This document shows positions 20,703 to 29,388 of a stretch of 33,046 nt of DNA, piece by piece. The notes under the pieces are model-generated. The model was not told where the DNA came from, ran no database searches, and saw only the letters and a program-made list of their open reading frames with translations. Each line of letters starts with the position of its first letter. Positions within the stretch are counted from its first letter, which is position 1. The translations under genes and the position numbers were made by a program. The stretch is from Chromera velia (taxonomy: Eukaryota; Sar; Chromeraceae). The DNA is taken from assembly GCA_018398765.1 (NCBI GenBank), contig JAHBMJ010001289.1, positions 1 through 33,046 on the forward strand. The letters run 5' to 3'.

Positions 20703-21197
20703 ACAGGCACTCTCAGTTTAAGCAAAAAAATATGAACGAAAAGAGATCAAGGCTTCAAGTTAAGAAAAAGTCATGAGGGACATAAGTTGACAGTTTACGA
20801 GGCGGTGCATTGAGACTGAAAACCTCGAAAAAACCGCAGTAAAAGAACAACTGCCCTCAATCACACACAAAAAATCAATAACTTAAAGTTACTATTGTGT
20901 CTAATACTACCAAATACCACAGATAAATAGAGTCAGTTTTCAAATAAAATGGAAAACGGCTGATGATGAAATATCATAAAAAAAATGTAGTATTATATTT
21001 TTTCTTTTATGAGTTTTTGTTAGTCACACTAACAGAAGCGATTTCTAACTAATCAAAATTAGCGCCTACAAAAAGGCTTACAAAAGAGTTAGAGCATCTC
21101 ATGAAACAAACTCTTTTTCAGCGTTCTACGCATCTGCTAAATAAAATACTGTAAGAGGTTAGGAATCCTCTCCGTGACTTAAAACAAAAAAAAAAAA

Positions 21198-21219
21198 GCT
21201 TCATACATAGGTATGAAGC
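21198..21219. other. Perfect 9-bp hairpin between convergent gag and RT
   Basis: GCTTCATAC and GTATGAAGC enclose a 4-base loop (ATAG), just after a run of A bases. It lies in the AT-rich spacer (20703-21337) where the gag and RT frames converge, so it could be a 3'-end or transcript-stability element. The spacer holds no other gene. Confidence 0.5.
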
Positions 21220-21337
21220 ACAATCATGTACACGCATAAACCCAGAATATCAATCAGCCTCACAAAGTTGGCATAACTGACATTCACTGATAAAATTATA
21301 TAGACTTCAGTCAAACAAGAAATTAAAGTTCTAACTG

Positions 21338-23549
21338 TCATCTGATGATACCAAGCATCATCCAAGACACATCAGTTCTTGTAGGAGGAGGCGATGGAGC
21401 TTCAAAAGTGACATCGCTCCATAGAGTTTTCAATTCTTCCCACTCGCCCTCCCAGCCTTCCTGGTCTGGCAAAAAGCAGACGTCGGACGACTCGATCAAA
21501 GCTTGGCTATCTGAAGACAAAGCAACGACTTCTTTGTACCAAAAAGCGTTCGGTTTGTGCGGTACTAAAAGGAACGCTCGGCTGGACCCTGCCAGCGGCT
21601 GTTTCAGCGCTCGTAAGACCCCTGACAATGATTCAGGAGAGGGAAGCCACAAGATAAAGTCATCACCGTGACTTGTTCCCTCCCCCGGATGAGTGTGGAT
21701 TCTTACGGCAGAACGGGATAGAAGGGCTTGATTGAACCCCTCATAACGTCTGCGCAAAGCACACCAGGAATGAGGGGTTAATCGACGCCGACGATAAACG
21801 GGAGTCCAAAAACGGGACAAGGCATCAGGCAGTTTGTTGGCAGCCCCAGGAATATGCCGGGCAGCTACGTTCTACCCCCGCTCACGCTCCACATCAAACA
21901 GTCGTTTTCTCAAAGTGCAATGATGGTTAGCCGACCCCCAACCCTTGTTAATAAGGGCCGCGGTCGTTTCATTGTCGGGAAAGCACCCGAACCAGCCGAG
22001 GATTCTCGTTGCGATGAAGGTTTGCACCTTGCCCCAAGCTACAGATGGCGTCTACGGCGGTGTGCAGCTCTCGAGTATTTGACGAATCAAAGGCAAGGGA
22101 GTCAGGAAAGGTATAGGCTTTTCCCTGTAACCCCCTCCCAGAGGCACGGACAATTCCCCCGCCACTCCCCGAGGCATCTGTAGCCACATCCACGCCTGGC
22201 CCATCTAAAAAAGCAGCAGGGAAGGATGAACATGCATCCTGCCACACGGCCAGACCCCCACCCAGCTCGTCTCCAGCTATGGGAACCAAAGACGTGCAAG
22301 CATAGTCAGGGTTGGATAAAGGTTGGCGCCACCAAATCAACCCATCCCGCATGGCACGCGTAAGAGCAGCAGGGGCACCGCGAGCCTGCCGCCACTTTGA
22401 AAGAACCCTTTCCAAGGCAGCCAAACGGTACCAAAGCGGTCGTAAGTGGATGCCCCCTTCCCGCAAGAGGGAAAGCAGAAAAGAGAGCTTCCCAACCAAT
22501 GAGGCAATTTCCTGCCACGTCGGGCGTCCCTCCAATACCCCATCTAACAAAACAAGCCAGGACTTGGCCTTCTTTTGGGGTATGTACAACCGTAGCCTCA
22601 CGGTGTCGATGCCGGTGCCAATAAAGTCAAGGCGCTGCTCCGGGCCTTCCCGCTTTTTTGGATGTACTAGCCAGTGGAGGCCTTCCATAGCTGCAACAAA
22701 AACCTTCATCTTCTTCTCAGACACTTTCCTACGTAAAGCCGCAGCCATGGTGTCGTCCAGGTAAGGCTTAGGTGCTCTACCAAAGGAAGAGGGAAGTGCA
22801 CGCATCGAAAGCATAGCCACAGCCTGAAAAAAATAGGGACCAACCGCAGTCCCAAAGGGCAACGCACGGTAGACGTAGAACTCTCCAGAGTACGGATGCC
22901 GGAATCCCAACAATGGGACGTGAGCGCTAACTATGGGTAGATGGAAGAAACCGTCTTGGTAGTCGACCTTCCAAAGCCAACCATTCCTCGGCACAGCCGC
23001 CAACAGCTCACGGATCTTCGGGAATGTGAATGATGGCACCCGGCAGGCAGAATTGAGACCAGAAGCAGTGGCATCGAAGATGATCCTAAGCTTCGCTCCC
23101 TTCACAACCAGACCCAGCGGAGTCAACAACCAGGGCTTGTACTCGACCTTTTGTATGTACCCGAGAGACTCCAAGCGACAAAGTTCCCCTTCCACCTCCG
23201 CTCGATACGTAGAGTCACGGATGGAGGAGTAATTCTCCAGGTCGATCCTGGGGGGCCAATAGTTCAGAGGGAACTGGAACCCCTCAGTCAGAGCTTGCAC
23301 AATATGCGAAGGGAAACCGGCATCTCGAGCTCTGTCTCTGGACAAATAACGAGCGGAGGGGCGCGGCCCGGCGTCGGGACAAGAAGACGGAACCCGGGGA
23401 ACACAAGGGGGCAGAGGCCAGTCCGGAGGGCCACCTTGGAAACGCAAAGAGACATTCGACTCCGAATCGTCACTGTGAGACAGAACGAAGTCAGGCAAAT
23501 GCTCCAAAGAATGCGATGAAGATTCAGACTTGCCAAAACGACACTGCAT
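21338..23549 (-). pseudogene. Reverse transcriptase-RNase H of the YR element
   Basis: The main frame (23549-21969, 526 residues) has RT motifs in order: LRIIFDATASGLNSA; WKVDYQDGFFHLPI with catalytic Asp196; RALPFGTAVGPYFFQ; and the YLDD box at 263-266. RNase H follows, with ATDAS (Asp458) and NTRELHTAV (Glu494). The frame then leaves the coding track near 22030. The right residues resume one base later as FPDNETTAALINKG (third acidic residue of RNase H), then ARHIPGAANKLPDALSR and a C-terminal extension of about 140 residues ending at 21338. A TAG at 21872-21874 stands where Trp or another residue is expected. One extra base plus one stop therefore break an otherwise well-preserved protein. 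It is transcribed away from the YR gene, with 569 bp between start codons. The RT motifs fit DIRS-like elements better than LTR or LINE types. Confidence 0.85.
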
Positions 23550-24118
23550 CGCTCCACTCTGTCTTGATTCTCAGAAAACCCTACAGTATTGAAACACGTA
23601 GGTGCATCCGGCAGTGAATCAGATCGGTAGTATGAGCTGCAATGACAACCAACAGGCCAGCACATTCCCTTCGAACAGGTTAACTGCAAAGGCATGCATG
23701 AACTTTCAAGGTCAGAAAGTTTGACATGCATGCGCGAGGCCAAATTATATATATAGCTTCCGAGCCAAAGGCCGCGGCCCCACGGCCGCAATTCAACATG
23801 CATGCAACATGCAGTGCGGCTGCATGCATGCCAACTGCAGCAACACTGCAAACGCTGCATGCAGTTGTCTGACCTTGCTTCCGGAATCAGTATAAGCCCG
23901 CTACAATGGCCAAAAAAGACGACAGAGAGTACATCTACAAGGCTGACAAAATAACTTACCGCCGTAACACAACAGACACGAAGACATTGCGCCTCCAAGA
24001 ATACGCAGGCTGCATGGGAGGTGTTCTGAAGGCATATATACACTACGGTGTTTGCGAGACGTCCAAGTTACGCGAGATCACATCCAATTCCTTCAGCGTA
24101 TGACGAAGAATTCTCCTT
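23550..24118. promoter_or_regulatory. Divergent RT/YR promoter with GCATGC cluster
   Basis: Six GCATGC hexamers lie in 171 bp (23692, 23728, 23800, 23822, 23826 and 23857), several extended to TGCATGCA or CATGCATG. A TATA-like ATTATATATATAG is at about 23745, and the GC-rich palindrome GGCCGCGGCC is near 23771. This is the only interval available to start both the RT (-) and YR (+) transcripts. TGCATGCA-type words are known apicomplexan promoter motifs bound by AP2 factors; use of such a factor here is inference. Confidence 0.55.
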
Positions 24119-25153
24119 ATGTCCAGCAACCTAGCCCAAGCGAAGGGCCTCCACGCCCTCTTACAAGAGGCAGCTAGGCTTGAGGAAACAGCCTTGGCAC
24201 CATCTACTGTCGCTTCGTATGAATCAGCAATCAGATACGTCCGTGCATTAGAGACGTCCCCTCGGGAGCTCCTTCCATGCGACTCCACAGACAAAGTGAA
24301 AGCGGTCTTTGCAAGCATCCAAGGCAGACCAGTTTCGTTTCTTCACACTCTGCGGGCCGCGCTGCAGTGGCAGCACAGAATCGACAACTGTCAGCCTCCT
24401 CCACTCGATGACCCGTCACTGAGGCACTTTTGGATGGGCCTTCAGAAGACATTGAACCATCGGGTCGCCTCTTCGGTGCAAGCAATCACGCCGGATGAAG
24501 TACGAGAGATCTTCAGCAAATGGATCCCCAGCATGTCGACGGCAGCGGATCACCAATCGCCCCCAACACTCAGAGACCAGGCCATTGCCGTCCTGTGTTA
24601 CTATGGGTGCCAACGTTTCGCTAATCTCAAGCATATCGAAAGGTGTCAGATCACACCAGCCTTTGACAGGGTCAGCGGCAACTGGCTCGGTTGGGACGTG
24701 GAAGTTCTCAGGCAAAAAGGCGACCGATATGGCAGAGGACAGTGGCTGCACCTCCCTAGAAGAAATCGAATTGTTGCCATCGGCGACATCATTCACAGGT
24801 TCCTCAGATTTGGACCACCAGATGATGGAGGTCCGCTTTTCAGGGCGTGGAATGCCAGAACAGGCCATTGGGTAGCACCCGATCAAGGACCTTTATCGGA
24901 TGACGCGTTCCAAAGAACATGGAAAGCACGGGTGCAAGAAGCGCTCCCCCACACAGACGGGAAGACCGTCTACTGTTTGAGGAAAGGGGGGGCCTCCCGG
25001 CTTTATGAGCTTACAGAAGTCCCGGACCTCATCACAGACATCCTGGGACACCAGAGTCTGGCAGATGGGAAAAAAGGCAAGGGAGCTCGCAGCGATGCAG
25101 CCTACATTGCCGTCCGACCGCAAAGAATCAGGGACCTGATTGCTCAATTCTAG
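24119..25153 (+). CDS. Tyrosine recombinase of the YR element
   Basis: 344 residues. The catalytic set of tyrosine recombinases is visible: Arg166 in CQRFANL, Lys200 in RQKGDRYG, the H/Y-x-x-R box as YCLRKGGAS with Arg288 (Tyr285 replaces the usual His), His311 in LGHQS, and nucleophile Tyr329 in DAAYIAV. Residues 1-130 form the helical core-binding part (LEETALAPSTVASYESAIRY). The enzyme would join the circular cDNA intermediate to the target. The same frame is open upstream from an ATG at 23906 to a TGA at 24101-24103, so the original protein may have been about 71 residues longer at the N terminus, with this stop acquired later. The present ATG is otherwise the first in frame after the TGA. 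No frameshift is visible, so this is the best-preserved gene of the element. Confidence 0.85.
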   Translation: MSSNLAQAKGLHALLQEAARLEETALAPSTVASYESAIRYVRALETSPRELLPCDSTDKVKAVFASIQGRPVSFLHTLRAALQWQHRIDNCQPPPLDDPSLRHFWMGLQKTLNHRVASSVQAITPDEVREIFSKWIPSMSTAADHQSPPTLRDQAIAVLCYYGCQRFANLKHIERCQITPAFDRVSGNWLGWDVEVLRQKGDRYGRGQWLHLPRRNRIVAIGDIIHRFLRFGPPDDGGPLFRAWNARTGHWVAPDQGPLSDDAFQRTWKARVQEALPHTDGKTVYCLRKGGASRLYELTEVPDLITDILGHQSLADGKKGKGARSDAAYIAVRPQRIRDLIAQF

Positions 25154-25317
25154 AGGCATGTGCACGCGTACTGATCTGCGGCTGTCCAACAGGCAGGCTC
25201 TAAACGCCCATCTAAGGACTATCGTGGCTCCATTATGCAGCACTTCACGAGTTCCTTAGCTTCACGCCGCCATAGCCCTATGACACCCTATCATTATGGG
25301 GGCCCACTTTCAGCCTT

Positions 25318-25516
25318 GGAGCCGGAGGTTCCTAGGGCGGCGCATGCTAATAGCCTAAAGCAGCAAGACCGATAGGTCAAGTAGCTATTAGAGCGTTATT
25401 AGCAGCGTCGCCCCTGCGACTTGTTAGGGTGAAGCCCTAAGCAAGGCGCATATAGGCACCTCTCTAACTGGGCCCACCTAATATATAGTGGCCGATCGGG
25501 GCCGCGGGAGCCTAAA
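25318..25516 (+). repeat. Split direct repeat B1
   Basis: 199 bp, repeated as B2 exactly 528 bp to the right, with 3 mismatches. Internal stem-loops: CTAATAGC with GCTATTAG (25347-25391) enclosing GACC-GATA-GGTC, and TTAGGG with CCCTAA (about 25430-25445). Confidence 0.92.
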
Positions 25517-25679
25517 TGAATAGGCGACGCCGAGCCTGTGAGGCCAGCCTGCATTTAGGTGTACAGGCCGTATACGGAGGCTTCACAGCTAATGAGCACC
25601 CAAGAAACGGCTCGATCCTACGCATAACGGAACCGAAAAACATAAAGTCTACTCAGTTCCGTTTCAAACCAACGAATTC
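25517..25679 (+). repeat. Split direct repeat A2
   Basis: 163 bp directly abutting B1 (junction GCCTAAA|TGAATAGG) and matching A1. The 166 bp between A2 and B2 (25680-25845) match nothing else in the window. Confidence 0.9.
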
Positions 25680-25845
25680 ACCCACCTGCCCGCCGCTATT
25701 TGGTGAATCACAATTTTATGTTTCAGGCATTAAACTGCTCAGCTGGTGAACCTGGCTAAGGGACGAACCAGTCTGTACCAGTTTAAAATAAATTATAGGC
25801 GCTGAGATAGCGATAGATAGCGAATGGGAACCTCTATCGGTTGCG

Positions 25846-26044
25846 GGAGCCGGAGGTTCCTAGGGCAGCGCATGCTAATAGCCTAAAGCAGCAAGACCGA
25901 TAGGTCAAGTAGCTATTAGAGCGTTATTAGCAGCGTCGCCCCTGCGACTTGTTAGGGTGAAGCCCTAAGCAAGGCGCATATAGGCACCTCTCTAACTGGG
26001 CCCACCTAAAATATAGTAGCCGATCGGGGCCGCGGGAGCCTAAA
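25846..26044 (+). repeat. Split direct repeat B2 (right terminus)
   Basis: Second copy of the 199-bp B repeat. It ends GCCTAAA and is followed at once by the 11-bp flanking duplication. Confidence 0.92.
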
Positions 26045-26055
26045 TGAGTGTTGCA
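26045..26055. repeat. Right 11-bp flanking duplication of the YR element
   Basis: TGAGTGTTGCA followed by CAACCTGCTACTCTAAATC. The continuation matches the uninterrupted copy at 18129-18158 with one difference. Confidence 0.7.
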
Positions 26056-26397
26056 CAACCTGCTACTCTAAATCGATCGATCGATTGCATGAGGAGACGG
26101 CATGGAGACGGCACATGCATGGCACATGCAGACTCAGAAGTCTCAGATCTCATCTATCGGAATCTCCAACGCGTAGACGGACTCTCTATATCTCTCTATG
26201 AATCTCTATGATGGTCCGAGTATGTCCGAGTGTGACGGACAGCCCTCCATCGGTCCCCGCGTTTTTTCCACCTTTCTTAACGACCCTGCACCTCCTATTC
26301 TTCACTCCTGCTCATTGCTTTTGCCACATTATCTGTCACTCACTTTAAGATACTATTCATTCCAGGGAGTCCCTTCCCGTGTATATAAGTTTCGCTG
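26056..26397 (+). promoter_or_regulatory. Upstream region of the PAP/fibrillin gene
   Basis: Contains CGATCGATCGATTGC and short ATGCATGG/ACATGCA words, then TATATAAG at 26382-26389, only 8 nt before the chosen ATG. The YR element ends about 350 bp upstream of that ATG. Confidence 0.4.
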
Positions 26398-28732
26398 ATG
26401 CACGTTTGCGGTTCCGTTCTGGGAGCTCTGCTGCTTGCTCAAGCGAGCAGCTGGCGGGCGGTCCCCCCGTTCGGCGGCTTTGTGGCAGGACGAACAGGAA
26501 CCCCCCTGGTGGCCAGGAGGGGAGAGAGACGGATTTCCCGGATGCAAGCAGCTGAGGCGACCCTGGTCGGTCAAGTCTGTCAACTCTGCGCAGACCCGTA
26601 GGTTGACACTCTACCAGAATACGTGGGGGGGCTTCGGATCTCCCCGTGTGTGTGTTTTCGTAGCTGTGCAGGAAGAGAACACAGCAGCTGTGTCTCCCGA
26701 AGTGACAGAGGCTGTCTCCAGGATCCGGGAGGCCGCTTCCGCGAAGACAGTCGAGAAGGGGGTCCTCATTGAGGCCATGCGACTGGTGGAGAAGAAGAAG
26801 GGGGCCCTCAAAAAGGCAGGTCTGACAAAGGACTGGAAAGAGAAACTTGATGGAACCTGGAGATTGATCTTCACTGCAGGTGGGCCGTAAGAAAAGGATG
26901 GATTGATTGGATTTCCGGGATGAATGGATCGATGCATGGAAAAGCCAAGCCGGACGTGCCGGATGTTTAAGAATATGCGGACTCCGTAAGATTTTTATCC
27001 GGCTTTTACGAGGGGAAAGGGGTTCACCTGCTGATTGAGTGACTCGCCAACTGGCTCTCTTACTGGCTATCTGAAAAAGAGACAGACTGACAGATTGACA
27101 CACTGAATAAACGATAGATTGACAGACTGAGGAAATAGACGCACGCACATACTGAAAGGCTGAGAATCTGAGAAGGCGAGTCGCTGACTGTTCCACAGAC
27201 TTACAAATTGACAAAGTGAAACATTGACGAACGCAAACACGAACGGATTGAGAGGTTGACATAGTGACACACGGAGGAAATGGAAGATTGACGCACTGGC
27301 TGACTCATAGAGTTACAGACTGACACATAGACATGCTCGCTGACTCGGTAATGCACTAACAGATTTAAAGACTGACAGATTGAACTATTGAACTGATGAC
27401 AGACTGACAAAATGAGATAATTGTTTTTCCCCTTCCCGTTTCCGTTCTCCTGTTCTCCTTTTCTTGTCTTCTCTTTCCGACAGGAGATGACGGCAAGGGA
27501 CTTGGATACGTTTTCTTTGAAGCCTGTCAGACGTGGCGACCCTCAGCATCCCCTAAACCGTCAATCGAGAACGGGGTGTTCCTATTCGGCATCCCGGTGC
27601 TGACCTTTTCAGGCCCCTTCAAATGGTGACTCCTTCTCCGAAAGTTCTTCTCTTCTTCCGCCCGCCCCTCTTCTCCTCCGCCTTTTCCAACGGGAGGCGA
27701 TCAAGCCACCAAGTGAAAATCCATCCGCCCGACCCGGTTGTTGCCTTCCTGTTTCCCTGCCCACTCCCCTGTCCCATCTCTTTTGCAGATCCTCTCTCCG
27801 GCTTCCTTGCTTCCTTCCTTGCTTCCTCCCTTCCTCCATTGCTGCAACAGCGCCTCCCTCCATTGGGACCTCCCCTGTTTTCTCCTTTCGACGCATGCAG
27901 GAGCGATGCGACGACAACACTGGCCTTCACTTTTGACAAGCTGAAGGTCCGCCAGTCAGAGACTGAAAGAGACAGGCAGGCAGGCAATCAGGCAGAGAAG
28001 CAGACAGGCACGGGGAGTCCCAGTTTTGCAACAAAGCAAGGTAAGATGTTTCCCTAGCTTCTTTCTCTGACATTGGATTGCAAGCTTTTCATCCCATGAG
28101 AGGGTTCTTGCACACACAAATGGATCCATCGACATGGCTGCATGTCTCCTGATGCGGAACCTGATTACTGCCTGCCTCCCTCCCTGCCTGCGTGCCGGTT
28201 GGTTGAGCATTCTTCCTCGACGGAGAATTTGGGCTCTCCACAGGAAGATAGGAAGTGTGCACAATTTCCCTTAATTGATGTGTCCTTTTCTGTGCACGGC
28301 CTCCTGTCTGTCGCCCTGAACTGAACGAAAGCAGGCGGGTCCCCTTGAGCTTTCCATCGGGTCGTGGGAGTCGGAGGAGAAGATGGAAAAGATGCAGGGG
28401 CCCTCTTTCAAGTTCATCTGGATAGACGACCAGGTCAGAGGAACAGACAGAAGAGAGAGGGAGAGAGACAGACAGACAGACAAAAAGATGGATTTGTGGA
28501 GGGACTCATGGAGAATCAAAGTCAAATTTAAAGGAAAAAGGGAGCCTTCCTGGTGATCGAAGTTGGCTGGCCAGCCCTTCTGCTCTTTTGATAAAGAAAT
28601 GAATTGCATACTTGTTTGCATATACTCAGTGAGAGCTTGGGATGAGCTTGGACGAATACGGAGACGCGTGCTCACAAACTTGCAAAGTTCAGACAGTCCA
28701 ACTATCTGACCAGGGGCTTCCATGCACGCACA

Positions 28733-28781
<49 letters not shown>

Positions 28782-29028
28782 GGAAGGCACGTGCTTTAAC
28801 AGAAGGTATGGTGAAGCAGGCCACACCTGCGTGTCTTTCCCTGACTCTGTCGTTGTGTCTACTATTGAACGTGTGCCTACGCGTCTGTCTGTTTGTTTGT
28901 CTGTCGCTTTCTTTCTTTTTGTCCGTTGTGTTCATGAAGAAGAGGAGGCAAAGAAACTGTACCGTCTGTCTGTCTGTCGGTCCCACTTTCTCTGAGTTGT
29001 GTGTGTGTGGGTGTGTGTGCGTGTGCGT

Positions 29029-29100
<72 letters not shown>

Positions 29101-29388
29101 GTGTGTGTGCATGCGTCTGATACCGTCTGTGTGCATCTGACATTGACAAAAAATGCGGAGTCTACGATTCTGTACCCGTCGGGCTGGCCCAAATGGACGT
29201 AGGTCGGCATGGTTGGCTGATAAGGCATTCTCGCTTTTGTCCCAGATTTGCCTTTCTTTCTTCCTGTCCAGATTGCACCTTTCCGCACCTTTTCTTTCCG
29301 TTTTGTGTCTTTTGTGTTTCCATTTCAGATTGTGGTCGCACGGGGACGAAGTGGAGGTCTGGCCGTCTGGTTGAAGGATTCTGATTGA
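26398..29388 (+). CDS. Plastid-lipid-associated (PAP/fibrillin) protein
   Basis: Six exons: 26398-26565, 26672-26879, 27484-27625, 27901-27946, 28335-28433, 29329-29388. This gives 723 nt and 240 residues, with all phases consistent. Residues 1-56 look like a bipartite plastid leader: a signal peptide (VLGALLLAQASS), then a basic, Ser/Arg-containing stretch. The mature part has fibrillin landmarks: LDGTWRLIFTAG near 118-126, NGVFLFGIPVLTFSGPFKW near 155-173, and the C-terminal signature IVVARGRSGGLAVWLK. Fibrillins bind plastoglobules or thylakoids and affect carotenoid and quinone storage and photoprotection (family knowledge). The exon 1 donor is the least certain: GTCGGT at 26566 keeps phase, but alternatives lie within 40 bp. 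The protein is near normal size for small algal members. Introns 2 and 5 are rich in simple repeats. Confidence 0.85.
27060..27415. repeat. Quasi-periodic GACTGACAGATTGA repeat in intron 2
   Basis: Degenerate units of roughly 8-12 bp (GACAGACTGA, AGATTGACA, ACTGACACA) fill the second intron of the PAP/fibrillin gene. The minus-strand Ser/Val/Cys-rich frame across it is an artefact. Confidence 0.7.
28725..28776. repeat. (CA)n(GA)n microsatellite in PAP intron 5
   Basis: About 13 CA units run directly into about 13 GA units. Confidence 0.92.
28997..29097. repeat. (GT)n microsatellite in PAP intron 5
   Basis: About 100 bp of GT with scattered GC steps, complementary in type to the CA tract 250 bp upstream. 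The two could pair within the 895-nt intron. Confidence 0.92.

Larger units (their letters stand above)
18312..26044 (+). mobile_element. Tyrosine-recombinase retroelement (DIRS/Ngaro/PAT-like)
   Basis: A 7733-bp element bounded by TGAATAAGC on the left and GCCTAAA on the right. Order: A1 repeat; gag-like frame (+); AT-rich spacer with a hairpin; RT-RNase H (-); GCATGC-rich divergent promoter; tyrosine recombinase (+); B1-A2-B2 repeats. Split direct repeats plus a tyrosine recombinase instead of a DDE integrase define the DIRS-like order of retrotransposons, which replicate through a circular DNA intermediate joined by the recombinase (family knowledge). The RT lies opposite to gag and YR, which is not the canonical arrangement. 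The gag has three in-frame stops and later frameshifts; the RT has a frameshift and a stop. This copy is therefore not autonomous, although the YR frame is intact. Ends are set by the A and B repeats and the flanking 11-bp duplication. Confidence 0.85.

Noticed and set aside
23288..24043. 251-codon minus frame overlapping the RT start
   Set aside because: Antisense and out of frame to the RT and promoter, Cys-rich with no motif.
25430..25445. TTAGGG/CCCTAA as telomere-derived sequence
   Set aside because: A single copy on each side of a hairpin, not an array.
28702..29288. Thr/His-rich and Cys/Val-rich frames
   Set aside because: Translations of (CA)n and (GT)n in the PAP intron.
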